A stretch of DNA of 64,000 nt from Nothopassalora personata (GCA_033816765.1 CM066290.1:3224001-3288000), one strand, 5' to 3'; shown: positions 34,266-47,016, counted from the first letter of the stretch. Program-made: numbers and translations. The notes: generated by a model not told the origin, from the letters alone.

Positions 34266-37200
34266 ATGGCTCAATACCACCCGCAGCAGGGTCGCGAATA
34301 TGCCCGTGGCCCGCCTAATATCGGCCCCTCAACTGACGAGCAGCGCAACGCCGCCTTCAGGAACGTCTTTGGCGCAGACCCGCGCGCAGCTGGACGCAGC
34401 CAGACCATGACCGGCGCCCCGCCTGTCATCCCGCAGGACCGGAGCAACACCATGTCGGCAGCCTCCGGGCAGTACATGCAACGAGCACCACCCGTACGGC
34501 CTGGTGCCCAGCCCAATGGCTACCCACGACCGCTCGCTTCCTCCGATGGCAGTCCCAATGGCTACCCATCACCGCTAGGGCAGAATCCCAATGGCCAGTA
34601 TGCCCCGCAGCGACGACCGCAGCAGCAACCTTTGCCGCAGCCGATTCATCCTCACCGAGCGCCATATGGCGCGCCACAACGTCTCGATGTACGGCAACCC
34701 CCGCCACAGCATGGTCAGTATCAGCGCTCATTCACGCAGCGTGGCCCTCCGTACGGCCCGAATGGCCCCGCGCCAGCACTGAACAACGATGCCTACCGAT
34801 CGCAATCAATGGCCTCCATCCCTCGACCAAACTTTCAACCTCCAGCAAGCACAATCTCCCCGGCCCACGCCTTCCGCCAACAACCTTACGGACACAGCAA
34901 CATGACGAGGACCACTGCGCAAGGGCGAGTTGTGCCAGACAGGCCGCAGGACGAGCGTACCATGTCCATGTCGTCCTACAGCCGAGATGCCGACTTCACG
35001 CAGACAATGAGTGGGAGGGTCATCCCGAATCGCAAGAGGGACTCGGGCGACACCGGGGCCACCATGATGAATGGCCACACGAATGGTTATCATGATCGAG
35101 CGGCGACGATGAGGCACCTTAGCAACAGCAGCAACACAACGCAAGGCTCGAGGTCCATGTCCATGGCTAGTACCGTGGCATCGCCCGCAGACCAAGCGCA
35201 TTCTCCACGGCCATCTGTCGGCAATGCCCAACGATCCAACAGCCAGATCTCTCGTGCTGGCACAATGGTTGCGCAGAAACGTCCGAGTCTGGTATACGGC
35301 GCTCTGCTGTCGAACGTTGCCACTGCATTTCGAGAAAGAGTGCCGCTGCAAGAGAAGGAGAAAGATGGTCTGGTCTACAAGAATGCATTCAGTGGATTCG
35401 AGGCAGTGGAGCTCATTGCGTATGTTATTAGGACTAGCGATCGCAATCTGGCTCTGTTGCTTGGGCGATCGTTGGACGCGCAAAAGTTCTTCCACGAGGT
35501 GGCCTACGCACATCGACTGCGAGACTCGCCGAATGAGATCTATCAGTTCAAGGAGACAATGGGTGAGGAAGCGCCGGAGGTCAATGGAGTCTTCACGTTG
35601 CTCACAGAGTGTTACTCTCCGACCTGCAACAGAGACAATCTCTGCTACAGCATAGCGTGTCCTCGACGCCTCGAACAGCAGCAACGTCTCAACATGAAGG
35701 TCACTCCTGGCCTGAAGCGTGAGACGTCACGATCTAGCTTGCACGATGAAGCTCAAAGTGACGAGCAGAAGCTCTGGATCAACACTGTGTCGAAGGAAGT
35801 CTCGGACAGTGTCAGCGACAAGGAGAAGAAGCGTCAAGAGGTCATCTCCGAGCTGATGTACACCGAGCGCGATTTCGTGAAGGACTTGGAGTACCTCCGG
35901 GATTTCTGGATCAAGCCATTGAGGATGCCTGACGTATCGCCAATTCCTGAACATCGACGAGAGAAGTTCATTAGAACCGTCTTCTCTAATTGCCAAGAAG
36001 TGCACAGCGTCAACGCGCGCATGGCTCAGGCCCTCACCCGACGTCAGCAGCAGAACCCTGTGGTGCGAAATGTTGGCGACATTTTCATCGAATACGTACC
36101 ACAGTTCCATCCATTCATCAGATACGGTGCGAACCAACTTTTCGGGAAATTCGAGTTCGAGAAGGAAAAAGCCAGCAACCCGGCTTTTGCCCGGTTTACG
36201 GAAGAGACGGAGCGATTAAAGGAGTCTCGGAAGCTTGAGTTGAACGGATACCTGACCAAGCCCACGACACGTTTGGCAAGGTACCCGCTACTTCTGGAAA
36301 ACGTCCTGAAGCATACGGATGAGAACAACCCGGACATGAAAGATCTTCCAAAGGCCATCGAGCAGATTCGTCACTTCCTGAGTCGGGTGAACGAGGAATC
36401 TGGTGAAGCGGAGAACCACTACAACCTGATGACGCTCAACACGCAGCTCAAATGGGGTACCATACCTCATATGGACCTCAAGCTCACAGAAGAGTCACGA
36501 CAGTTGATCTTCAAGAGCAACCTCAAGAAGGCCATCACCGCGGAACAGGCCGATGTTACAGCGTATCTCTTCGATCACGCTGTACTCATCGTGAGGGTGA
36601 AGACGGTCAACAAGAAGGAAGAAGTCCGCGTTTATCGCAAGCCAATTCCTCTCGAGCTCTTGCAGATCCGAGAAATGGACTACATCATCCCGAAATTGGG
36701 CATCGCCAAGAGGCCATCCTCTAGCATGATTCCGGGAGTTGGCCGTGCCACTGCTAAGCCTCCCATCAACGAGCAGGGATATCCAATCACTTTTAAAGGT
36801 TTGGGCAAGGGCGGCTACGAGTTGACGCTGTATTGCACTTCTCAGATCCAGCGCGAGAAGTGGATGGAGCACATCATGACGCAAAAAGAGAAGTTGTCGG
36901 AGAGACACAAGATCTTCACGATGTCAAAGCTGAATGAAGGCTACTTCAATGCCACCGTGCGCGTAAACTGCTGCAGACCGGTCGATGGCGGTCGAAAGCT
37001 TGTCATCGGTACCGACTTCGGAGTGTACGTGTGCGACAGGAAGCCAAAGGATGCCTCGATGAAGCCCAAGCGGGTTCTGGACACGAAACTTGTGACGCAG
37101 CTGGAAGTTCTGGAGCAGCATCAGATTTTGATCGTTCTTGCTGAAAAGGCAGTGTACAGTTTCCCGATGGAGGCTCTGGAGGACGAAGGACCTGGTGCAC

Positions 37201-37994
37201 CTTCCAAACGTGGTCGCAAGATCTGTCATGCAAACTACATCAACGCTGGAACCTGCAATGGCCAGACTCTGGTGTGTTGCGTTAAATCCACATCGTTGTC
37301 ATCGACTGTCAAAGTGTTCGAACCTATGGAGTCGATGACCAAGGGCAAGAAGAAGTCTGGTTTGGCAAGGATGCTGACTAGTGGCCAGGAGGTCTTGAAG
37401 CCTTACAAAGAATTCTACATCCCGATGGAGAGCAACAGCATCCACTTTCTTCGCAGCAAGCTCTGCGTGGGTGGTTCCAAAGGTTTCGAGATTGTCTCAC
37501 TCGAAACTCTGGAGACGCAGTCACTTCTCGACCAAGCTGACACGTCGCTTGACTTTGTGGCACGAAAGGAGAACGTCAAGCCAATCTACATCGAGCGCAA
37601 TACTTCAGAGTTCTTGCTCTGCTACAACGACTTCTCGTTCTACGTCAACAAGAACGGCTGGCGCGCACGAGGCGATTGGAAGATCTTGTGGGAAGGCTCG
37701 CCGAACGCGTTTGCGACATGGGGCGAGAAGTACATTCTCGCATTTGAGCCTGAGTTCATTGAGATCAGGCAGAGCGACACGGGTGGCCTTGTTTGTATAC
37801 AGACGCACAAGAACATTCGGTTCTTGCACCAGAGTACGCGAGAGGTGAGTTGCTTCTCCGCTTAGGAGACTGAGACAGAAAACTGACATATTCTACAGAT
37901 CCTCTTTGCGTACGAAGACGAAGTCGGTGACGACGTGATCGCCTCACTGGACTTCTGGGGCAGGCCACAGAGTCCACAGGCACAGGTGAAGTAG
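34266..37994 (+). CDS. rom2: Rho1 guanine nucleotide exchange factor Rom2
   Basis: It activates Rho1 by GDP/GTP exchange in the cell-wall integrity pathway at the plasma membrane. Exons 34266-37844 and 37899-37994 encode 1224 aa; the 54-nt intron has GTGAGT...CTACAG ends with a CTGAC branch site. Domains in order are a disordered Pro/Gln-rich N-terminus (1-330), a DEP domain (about 340-435, FSGFEAVELIAYVIRTSDRN), a Dbl-homology domain (about 523-725, ELMYTERDFVKDLEYLRDFW and LNGYLTKPTTRLARYPLLLE), a PH domain (about 738-875) and a citron/CNH domain (about 885-1224, VIGTDFGVYVCDRKP). This is the standard fungal Rom2 plan and length. The frame is open upstream without ATG, so 34266 is the first possible start. 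Confidence 0.96.
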
Positions 37995-39494
37995 AATGAG
38001 ACCATTGCACTGAGGACAAGCTTAGTCGATAACATCCCTTGCGACATTGACAACGTATGCATAAAGCCTGAAGGTAGACGGTTGCGAAGGGACGATAGGA
38101 AGAGGAAACGTCTGACCAGAACAACTCCGCCGCCTGACCAATGCTGCCCGCCCCAGTGAGGCCCAAGCGAGGCTTTCCAGCGTCCTGGATGTGCCGAGTC
38201 GCGGCAGACAGGGGCGGCATCTGTATATATTGGACTGCATCTGGGTCGGGATTTTTGGGTTGGGTACGTAAAACTACTACCGAGCGTGTGAGCGAGCGAG
38301 GTCGGGCGAAAATTCTGGACCTGAGGAGCTGAGCTGAGGAGAGGTTATTGGAATCGATGTATGGGCATACAGAGATGTGTGGGAAGTAGTTGTCACGAAG
38401 ACGAGGATGAGTAAACGTGAGAATTGGCATGTGTAGCCGTCCTCTACTTTGTGGATGTTGTGCCGTCTTCCTATTGTGTATGCACAGAGGACTTACAGTG
38501 CACTCTACAAAGGCCATGCAAGAGACGGTCCTTGGTCTCGGAGACTCGATGTTCATGCGCTGCGAGAACGCCGACGACTTCTCATTCACCTACCCTGTAG
38601 CCGCATGTGACAGGTTCCCCTGAGTCGAATCTCGGTACCATAACCTGGATCTTCCACAGCTCAGCGACTCAACATGGCTAAGACAAGGTCGAGGGTCAAA
38701 TCGTTGAATGAGTGACTTGCCATCGAACTCTAAGGACTGTATGGTGGATGCTGTGGAGAAGTCGGTGCTTGCGGCCCCCGATGTGCCTACCTAACCTTGA
38801 CGCTCATGGATCGTGAACATGTCCACTGTAACTAGACACACAAGCACCAACAACTACGTCGCAAGTTCTTGTACAGCAGGACTTGTCTGCCTACAACTGC
38901 TGACCATTGCCGCGACAAGTGACCTTCTGGACAGCAGGTTGATGCGGCGGATTCAGCGCACATTGTCGCGCTGTCGCATCGTCGCATACCTTCACCTCCA
39001 CCTCCTCCCTCAGCACCGCTTCTCGACATCTCACCTTGCCTGCCGCACTGCGAGTCGTGTCGCACACTCTTGACAAGTCATGCGCTTCCTCTTGTCTGTC
39101 AACGCGATACTGATCACCTTCATTGTACCTCGACGCCACCGCACTTGGGCTCTCCTCATCGACTCTACGCTTCAACGTCCCTAGTTCCTGTTGCGCGATC
39201 GATCTTCTGCTGCTTGTTGCGGTACTATGTAGGTCGTGCGCTCAATTGCCTTTCTGGAGGCGTTACTGACTGCTAGAGTGGCTGGTCAAAGTAGCGTAGC
39301 CATTTTCAGACTCGACTACAGCTCCCTCGCCTCGCTCACCAAGCAGAGTTGCTGCTGCGCATGAAACCTCTTCCCTGCCGCACAGAGTCATATTAGAGGC
39401 CCATGGTGATACTGGGAAAGTCATCGGCAAAGTTCTCCATTGAGATGACCATTTGGGCATGTGTAACTTCTTGGGTGCTGCTTCACGTCTCGCA
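37995..39494. other. Gene-free interval downstream of rom2
   Basis: No gene is supported. The long minus-strand ORF across 37765-38589 is antisense to the rom2 3' end and lacks family motifs. The stretch 38800-39400 is C/T-rich on one strand. No repeats or RNA genes were found. Confidence 0.45.
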
Positions 39495-40030
39495 ATGTCG
39501 AAGACAACTCGAGATGCGCCAAGCGCCAGAGCCAAACAGCACAACGGAAAATCATCCAGCCGCGAGGGTAACAGTCAGCGGAGCATCGAGAGTCCTCGCC
39601 GCGCTGAACATGAAGGCCCTCCAGCGCTGAACCTGGGGGTGGAGGAGAGAAAGAGGCCTGAATGGAATTGTAGTCCCTGCCCCAGGACATTTCGAAAGCC
39701 GCGGCCGATGGCACCGAATCACAGCTGCCCGAGTCTCTTGGAGGGTATTTGCGTAAGTAGTCTAGAGGACCACGGCGTGCTCGAGAGGACGTCACAGTAG
39801 CTGGGAACCAGTCAGCAACCAGGCAAGACAAGGCGACACACTGGCTCACGCCGTACGCCTTCAAAAGGACCGATGTAGACCACGCCAATATTCTGCGAAT
39901 TTGGGCGGCCCTTAGTAACAGCGCTGACCCGCAGAACCCGCGCTACGTCACGCTCGAAGATGTACTCGAGAAGTTGCACCCGCTGTCTGCCTGGATGAAG
40001 AACCGACCGTTCTTCATGGCCAAGGTCTAG
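39495..40030 (+). CDS. Possible small two-exon gene, unknown
   Basis: This is a tentative model. Exons 39495-39752 and 39812-40030 are joined by a 59-nt intron (GTAAGT...CCAG) that keeps frame, giving 158 aa. Exon 1 starts MSKTTRDAPSARAKQHNGKS and ends with a Cys-containing stretch (PEWNCSPCPRTFRKPRP). Exon 2 reads like real protein: THWLTPYAFKRTDVDHANIL, RYVTLEDVLEKLHPL and AWMKNRPFFMAKV. Beyond the stop, a different frame continues with AHRAKKKEVYVVKTPKPAG, so the 3' end may be frameshifted or further spliced. The family is not recognised. Confidence 0.35.
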
Positions 40031-41626
40031 GCCTTCGCCTTTCGACTGCGCTCATCGTGCAAAGAAGAAGGAAGTGTATGTTGTCAAGACGCCAAAGCCT
40101 GCTGGCTAGAAGAGGAATCCATCTCTGAGGATTTGTTGGAATTTCAAAGCAGAGTGCCTCCGTCCTCGAGTGCATTAGCCTGGATCATTTGCAAGTTTTG
40201 GGGTAGCGATTAGTACATTCCCTGCTGCCACTCGCACATTGTCGAGGGATTTCTGCTCGATACCACTTTATGCTTGTCCCGGCTGGTTGTTCGCTGACGA
40301 ACTTGGTGGGAGCTCCTCAGACTCTCCAGTTGATCAATTGCGGGCAAGCTTGAAGCATCGGCCGCAAGCTCCAAGCGGTTTTGAGATTGCTCTCTTCTGT
40401 TTTCTGCTCCTCTCGTTTTGGATAGCCACACCCAGTCTCGACATGTTTTGTGCTGGAATAGCTTGGTTCGTCGGGAGTGTCAGAGTCTCCGTCGCAAGGG
40501 CTTGACCTCTTGCAAAGTTGTCACGCGGCTGCGCAGACTATTTCTATGGCGGTCCAGGAGACGAAGGTTCCATCTCCATCCCGACACTATCTGGGTTCAC
40601 GGACGTACAATCAAGACACGTGGTGCTTGTGCCGTCTTGAGCTCCCCAAGAATCCTTGTGAGCTCTTGGCTTGCTCTCGTGTCTCTCGCGAATGCGTCCA
40701 AAAGCTCCTAAGCAGCTCGTGGAAGATATGGGCAACCATCCTTCCTGGGACCTTTGGTAGAAGGTCTCGAAGAATCAGTAGTAAGCGTTCGTCCACACGA
40801 CTTGGTTTAGTTCTTTTGTCTGCGATTCGTCTGCGAATCTCACGCCACGTCATGAAATTTATCTCGCCGCACTCTTCGTTGATTTCATCGATGAGCCGAT
40901 GTGCAAGCACAAGGCGTCCCCAATTTGCTTCTCCGTAGTCACTTAAAACCAAGCTCGCCTTGCGTCAGCTCACACTAGCAATTCAATGCGAGGCGAGAGT
41001 AGACAGTAGCTTGTTGAGCAGAGCATTCGCATCAAGTGGTGCTGCCGAGGCTGGCCTCGTCGGCTGGAGGCTTGTTGACGTGGATTACGCTCCCTGGAAT
41101 TAGATCGAGACGACGCTGCTTGTGCTGATGCTTCATACTATTCTGACCTGCCGGTCCATTGTGGTGGCCTCTGAGATATTTTTTTGAGCTGTCGTCAGCC
41201 TCGGAGTGCTCGTACGGAGCGTTGTGCAAGTCCGGGCGGATCGGGTTCGTGTGGTAAGACTCCTTCAGCTATTTGCAGAGCATCTTCATGTGAGTTCTCC
41301 AACGTTTGCTGCGTCGTGGTGAAGTATATCCTCTAGAATAGTAAGGCAGCCGGAGGGATAAACCATGATGCATACATTGTTCCGCCACCATCGCGCTGCG
41401 AGTCGTCTGCAACCTGAATATTGGCACGATAGCGAAGTATCTTAATGCCATGTCAGAGCTCGGAATCTGGTGTATCGTTCGGCTGCTCAAGGACAGTGTC
41501 TATTCATCTGGCGCCCAAATGGAGTCAAGAAGCTGTGTAAAAAGCTTTCACAAGACATCCGATGCCTTAGGCCGGGAGCTTAGATTCTCTCGAGCAGCGC
41601 ATTACATCTTGCCTCCCCTCATCCCA
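40031..41626. other. Interval with one doubtful minus-strand frame
   Basis: A minus-strand open frame at 40611-40964 has no ATG but a helical, coding-like text (NWGRLVLAHRLIDEINEECG, TWREIRRRIADKR). It could be an exon of an unrecognised gene whose start lies near 41230. The plus strand over the same DNA is also open. No splice pair joining exons was convincing, so no gene is called. Nothing else was seen. Confidence 0.3.
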
Positions 41627-42124
41627 TCACTCTACCCTCCTCCTAACCCAAACCTGCTCCTCCCCCTCTCCCCTCCTAACCTCCACATCCCAAACTCCCA
41701 ACCTCACATCCCGACTCATCCCCGTCCTCCCCCTCTCCAAGTCAAACTCCCACTCATGCTTCGGACACATGACCTTCACCTCCGCCAAGTCCTCCAGATC
41801 CACAAGATGTCCGCGACTCAACGGTGCCGCACGATGCGGACACGCATGATCAATCGCATGGAATTTCCCCTTGTACTTGAAAATCATCACCTGAGGGTCC
41901 CAGCCTACGTACAGCTGGGCTTGGACCAGAGTTTGAGGTTTGGGGTCCTGAGGATCGGCGAGTTGGATTATTTTGCAGGGAGGGGGAGTTTCGTTGGGGT
42001 CGATAGGGTCCCATGGGTCGGGGGGTGGTTTGGCGATGCGGGTTTTGGGGGCCGTGGGAGGGATGTCTGGGAAAGAGGAGGTGGGGCCAGCGTAGATCCA
42101 GGGGGTTGGGGTTGATGGTGGCAT
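41627..42124 (-). CDS. Stand-alone Rieske [2Fe-2S] domain protein
   Basis: This single-exon gene encodes 165 aa. A Rieske iron-sulphur domain fills the second half. CPHRAAPLSRGH gives the Cys-x-His ligand pair, and CPKHEWEFDLERG gives Cys-x2-His, 26 residues further on than the first Cys. The protein has no oxygenase catalytic domain, no signal peptide and no membrane anchor. It is therefore likely a small ferredoxin-like electron carrier, or the Rieske-only relative seen in many fungi; its partner is unknown. The N-terminus is Pro-rich. It lies 205 bp downstream of the coiled-coil gene on the same strand. Confidence 0.88.
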   Translation of the reverse strand: MPPSTPTPWIYAGPTSSFPDIPPTAPKTRIAKPPPDPWDPIDPNETPPPCKIIQLADPQDPKPQTLVQAQLYVGWDPQVMIFKYKGKFHAIDHACPHRAAPLSRGHLVDLEDLAEVKVMCPKHEWEFDLERGRTGMSRDVRLGVWDVEVRRGEGEEQVWVRRRVE

Positions 42125-42329
42125 TGTGATGCTGTGGTTTGGTATGTAATAAAGTTCGCTTCTGGTGAAGAGGGATTATAGCTTTTGTTCATTTGCCGCT
42201 CGGGCTTTGCTCCAGGCTATTGATGCCGAAGGTCATTCTCACAGCATGATCACTTTTTCCGATGCCATTTCAAAAGTCTGGAGAAGAATTCACTCACGGA
42301 TATGATGTCCTCCTTGTCACCCAAGGCTA

Positions 42330-43903
42330 TCAGGAACCGGTCTTCCATCGCTGCCCTGTCTTCGACTTCTCCAATTCCTGCTCAAGCTTCAGGATCTTCG
42401 TATGCACTTCGAACTTCTCACCTCTGAGCTGCTCAACCTCTAATTGCTGCTCGTTGACTTTTACTTCCAGTTCCTGCACCCTGTCATTCGCAGTATCGAC
42501 CTCTCTGGCCACTTCTTGGGTCGCCTCTAAGTCAGACTTTAGGGTACTGATCTCTCTTGCTTGACGGCTGATCTCCTTGGCTTGACGCTCGTTCTCACGA
42601 ACTTGTTCACCCAGCTTGACATTGGCATCAGCCACCTCCTTCGCGAGACGAGTCACGTCTTCTTGGCTTCGAATCTTGTCGATGGCGCGGGTTTCGAGCT
42701 TCTGCTTGTACGTGGTGCGTTCGATGTAGCCCATGTTCGACGGCACCTCCTTGGGGTCGAAAGGCTGGTCGATCTGCTTAGAACGGGCAGCTGGACGGCG
42801 TACGGGAAACTCATCGTCGGAAGAAGCATCGCCAAGACCGAAGGCTTTTTTGGCTGCGCCACGGCTTGCTTGCACTGATTGCGTGTGAGCAGCGTTGCGA
42901 GTACCTGTGCCGACCATTTCGTCGTCGTCACTGTAGTCCAGCTCGTCTGCTCGATCGTCCAGCTTTGGCCGCTTGTATGCTGCTCGCGGGATAGTCGACC
43001 GAGTACTCTCGCCAATGCCACCCCACGATGAACGATCGACGGGTCTCTGCGATTCTGAAGGACGAGCGATGCTAGGGTTGATACGAGGTGGTCGTGCGTA
43101 TGGGTCGTCTTCCTTCTTCTTGAGACTGAACGATGCAGCACCATGTTTGACCATCAGGTCCTTTGGCGTGTACTGGTTGTGTCCATGACCACGCGGATTG
43201 TAGTCGATGTCACCAGGCTCTGGCTTGCGCTTCTTCTTCTTCGGCTTCTGCTTGAGCGTTGGCAGAGTGTAGCGGTAGACGATGGGCTCATAATCCTTCT
43301 CACCAGTGAACTTGTAGACGTCCTTCTTGCCTCCCGCCAGAGTGGATTTGAATCGAGCATCACCCTCAGCAAAAGGGTTTTCGTCGCTGAGAGCCCCACG
43401 GCCACGATGAGGGCGGCGCGATCGGATCTTGCCAGGGCCCCCAAAGTCGTGTGGCCAGTTCTGCGTCAACTTGGCACGCTGAATGTCGGACTCGAGAACA
43501 TCGCAGGCCGCGCGGTCGTCCAGCAACACGAAGCGTGGTGGCGTGTTCTTGATGGTCAGCTTGCCGATGTCTGTCTAGACATGTGTCAGCTATCTGGCAC
43601 GCAACATGAGTGGCATCAGATACCTGGAAGAGACGCCAACGCTGTTCCATAGGCAGTGGCGGACCGACCCGGTCGTAATAGTCTGTGGACTGATCTCCGT
43701 CGCCATCGCCTGAGTAGACATTAGCGCCGTCTGCGACTGTGAGTGATGATAAGTATCGCACCTGGCTTCCAGATCTCGCGCTGATGACCAGTGTACGGGT
43801 CGCGATAGACGGCATGCTCTGCGGTGTCAGGGTCGATACCGTCTGGGTTCAACACGCCATCGACTGGAGGAGTGGCGGGTGCGCTGTCGCGGGTGACCTC
43901 CAT
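42330..43903 (-). CDS. Uncharacterised protein with C-terminal coiled coil
   Basis: Exons 43903-43762, 43709-43624 and 43574-42330 encode 490 aa. Introns of 52 and 48 nt (GTGCGA...CAG and GTATCT...TAG) keep frame. The N-terminal part has a conserved look (YRDPYTGHQREIWKPG, DYYDRVGPPLPMEQRWRLFQ, PPRFVLLDDRAACDVLESDI). A basic KQKPKKKKRKPEPGDIDYNP stretch could be a nuclear signal. Residues about 210-330 are disordered and acidic (ELDYSDDDEM). The last 130 residues form a long coiled coil. No enzymatic motif is seen. The family looks fungus-specific and is not recognised by name; a nuclear role is only inferred. Confidence 0.78.
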
Positions 43904-45006
43904 GTCGGTCTGTTGAGGCGTTGCGGAACAAGGGGCCTTTGCGTGAGGTGGAAGTTGAAGTGCAGTGCGCGCGGTGAGGTTTGCTTTAGTTGTTCACGGG
44001 GCGGGGCTCATGCAATGAAGGCAAACTCACATGCGCTGCGGCGCTGGCGATATTTAGATAACGGCTGAGACAGCCTCGTTCTGAGATGCAATGCGCTAAG
44101 CAATACAACGAGACGTGGGCCATGCCGTTCGCTCTCGTGCTCCAAACGTCGGGTCTGTCTGCTTCTAATCTCGTACACCACAGACGGCCGCGTCGCGCAT
44201 ATCCACTTCCTGCATTCTCCAGTCGACCATCGACCATCGACCATCGATGCCGAGAGTCCTTCGTGACCTTGTTATCTGACATACAAGCCCCGTTGCCCAA
44301 AGGTTCCATTCGTGAGAATTGAAGCATTTTAAGCGACGCGGCCACATTCTGAGGCCACTATCTGCACACACCTGTTGCATCCTCTGGAGAAGGGCGATGG
44401 TGGTGATATTGTACTGCACTTCTGTAATGAATGACACGAAGGACTTGACACCGACATCGACATGACCGGTCACGTGACCCCATGGATACTGTGTCATAGC
44501 CGCTCGCATCAAGGCGCAGGTAAAATATGGCAAGAGCATGATATTGAAGATGGTCGAACAAAACGACATCCTTCATTGGAAGAATACATTCTGGCATCAA
44601 GATATGCTGCAATGCTGCGAGTTGGGAGGGCCGCTGATGTAATCAGCGCCCCTTACACGGCAGAGATGCACGAATCTGCTGTTGGACTATAAGATGGTAT
44701 GTGGTGTGCTGAGAGTAAAACAAGAAAGGCCATAACATATATAAGGACGAGAGGAAGTCAAGAGGCGTGTGTGAGATTGAGTTTGGGAGACGATCCAGCG
44801 ACATCGCCCAATCGGAAGGCGGCAAGAGCGATGACCTGCGGACGCTTCGGCCCAGGCATCTCTGACCATTCGCTGGTGCTGTTTCGTTGACGTCTCGACC
44901 TCGCTGCCGCCACGCCTGCACCAATATCAGCACCACCGCGTCCGGTACGTAGGCGACGAAGCCGTACACAATCGGTTGACCGCATACTGCTTCCACCGTA
45001 ACCACG
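43904..45006. other. Divergent intergenic region upstream of nuo51
   Basis: The region lies between the starts of the coiled-coil gene (minus) and nuo51 (plus). No gene is supported; the longer ORFs are short and mutually overlapping. At 44221-44245 there is a triple ATCGACC(AT) run. A TATA-like motif at 44737-44745 is listed separately. Confidence 0.45.
44737..44745 (+). promoter_or_regulatory. TATA-like box upstream of nuo51
   Basis: The sequence ATATATAAG lies about 262 bp before the nuo51 ATG. It fits a TATA box by sequence only; the transcription start is unknown. Confidence 0.3.
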
Positions 45007-46605
45007 ATGCTGTCGACACCGGCGACCAAGCAGGCTCTGCGCGCGGGCGCCACCACCTCCATCTCCAAGATTCCCGCTGTGAACGTCCGCGCCCTCTCTA
45101 CCACAACACCCGCACAGGCAGTCTCACAGGATGGGCAGCAGAAGCGAGGAATGGCCACAGTTCAGGATGCGCCACCAGTCCATCGACACGGCGGCCTTCA
45201 GGACCAGGACCGCATATTCACCAACTTGTACGGACACCATGGAACAGATCTCAAGAGCGCGATGAAGTATGGCGACTGGTATAAGACAAAGGAGATCCTC
45301 GACAAGGGCCACGATTGGCTCATCTCAGAGGTCAAGGCATCTGGTTTGAGAGGCCGAGGTGGTGCTGGTTTCCCGTCCGGTATGAAGTGGAGTTTCATGA
45401 ATTTCAAGGGCTGGGACGATGACACCAAGCCGCGATATCTCGTCGTCAACGCCGACGAGGGCGAGCCTGGCACGTGTAAGGATCGAGAGATCATGAGGAA
45501 GGACCCACACAAGCTTATCGAGGGATGTCTCGTCGCTGGACGAGCCATGAACGTGAGTGTTGCAGAAAGAAGATAGTCTGGAAACATTGGCTGACACGGG
45601 TAAACACAGGCAACCGCTGCCTACATTTACATTCGAGGAGAGTTCTACCACGAAGCAGCAGTCCTGCAGCGCGCCATCCAAGAGGCATACCAAGCCGGTT
45701 TTCTCGGCAAGAACGCCTGCGGCTCCGGCTACGACTACGATGTGTACCTCCACCGAGGGATGGGTGCATACGTGTGTGGTGAAGAGACATCTTTGATCGA
45801 ATCACTTGAGGGCAAGCCAGGAAAGCCACGGTTGAAGCCACCGTTCCCAGCTGCAGTCGGTCTTTTTGGATGCCCCAGCACAGTCTCCAACGTCGAGACA
45901 ATCGCTGTCGCACCTACGATCATTCGCAGGGGCGCTGAGTGGTTCAACAAGTTCGGCCGTGAGCGAAACTCAGGCACCAAGCTCTTCTGTATCTCTGGTC
46001 ACGTCAACAACCCATGCACAGTCGAGGAGGAGATGTCCATTCCCCTCCGCGAGCTGATCGATAAACACTGCGGCGGTGTCATCGGCGGATGGGACAACCT
46101 GAAGGCTGTGATTCCTGGAGGCTCTTCCACACCGATCCTGCCCAAGAAGATCTGCGACGACCAGCTTATGGACTTTGATGCGCTAAAGGACAGCCAGTCT
46201 GGTCTCGGGACGGCGGCAGTGATCGTTATGGACCAGTCCACCGATGTTGTACGCGCCATTGCTCGTCTCTCCAAGTTCTACCACCACGAGTCTTGCGGTC
46301 AATGCACACCATGCCGAGAGGGATCAAAGTGGACCGAGCAGATCATGAACAGGTTTGAGCGCGGCCAGGCAAGAGAACGAGAGATTGATATGATGCAAGA
46401 GTTGACAAAGCAAATTGAGGGACACACTATCTGCGCCTTGGGTGAGGCGGTCGCATGGCCTATCCAAGGTTTGATCAAACATTTCCGACCAGAGCTTGAG
46501 GCAAGAATACAGGGCTACGCACAGAGAACAGGCGGCGAGGCATTGGCTGGTGGTTGGCAGCATGATGCCGCGAAGAAAGGTATGCTCGTCTCGCCAGGCC
46601 AATAG
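45007..46605 (+). CDS. nuo51: Mitochondrial complex I 51 kDa subunit (NDUFV1 type)
   Basis: This is the NADH-oxidising subunit of respiratory complex I, holding FMN and the N3 iron-sulphur cluster. Exons 45007-45552 and 45610-46605 encode 513 aa; the 57-nt intron (GTGAGT...CACAG) keeps frame. The first 45 residues are Arg/Ser/Ala-rich and fit a mitochondrial leader. Motifs are [16 protein letters not shown] (NADH site), [17 protein letters not shown] (FMN site), [17 protein letters not shown], and [11 protein letters not shown] with a later HTICALGEA supplying the four Cys of the 4Fe-4S cluster. The length matches fungal orthologues and no residue is missing. A TATA-like motif lies upstream. 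Confidence 0.98.
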
Positions 46606-47016
46606 AGCTCGGTCGTGGATTGTGTTGTTAAATCTGAGCGCCTGTTTCTATCTGCCTCTGTACATACCTGGTTCCAAATCACGGCGCGAAGGGGTTCCGT
46701 CCATGCAGCATCTGAGCAATCAAAGAAAGGTATAACCTTCAGTTTACTCCTAGTGTACACGGGATGGATGACTAGCAAAGACGCCTGGCAGACACGTCGA
46801 CGCAAGTCACGACGCGCCAACTCCGCATTGAGCGGCAGCCCCTTAGCTATTTGGCTATGCGGCGAGCAGAGGATGTGTTTCGGTGAGAAGATGAAGGCGC
46901 TCGGCAGCAACGACCTTTGTCCATGATATGTCAGCAGACGATCAAGGTATCGGCGGTCCAGCGGCCCCCTCAACTCAACCCGCACTCCTTCTTGAGCTTC
47001 CCAACCACAAAACAAG
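46606..47016. other. Intergenic region
   Basis: The interval is a short gap between nuo51 and the deacetylase gene, both on the plus strand. It should hold the nuo51 3' UTR and the next promoter. No other feature was noticed. Confidence 0.5.

Noticed and set aside
34806..35684. 292-codon minus-strand ORF
   Set aside because: Antisense to the DEP-region exon of rom2, with no family motif.
37765..38589. 274-codon minus-strand ORF
   Set aside because: Overlaps the rom2 3' exon antisense; composition is random-like and no splice or motif support exists.
44643..45158. 171-codon minus-strand ORF
   Set aside because: Antisense to the nuo51 leader and first exon, whose frame is certain.
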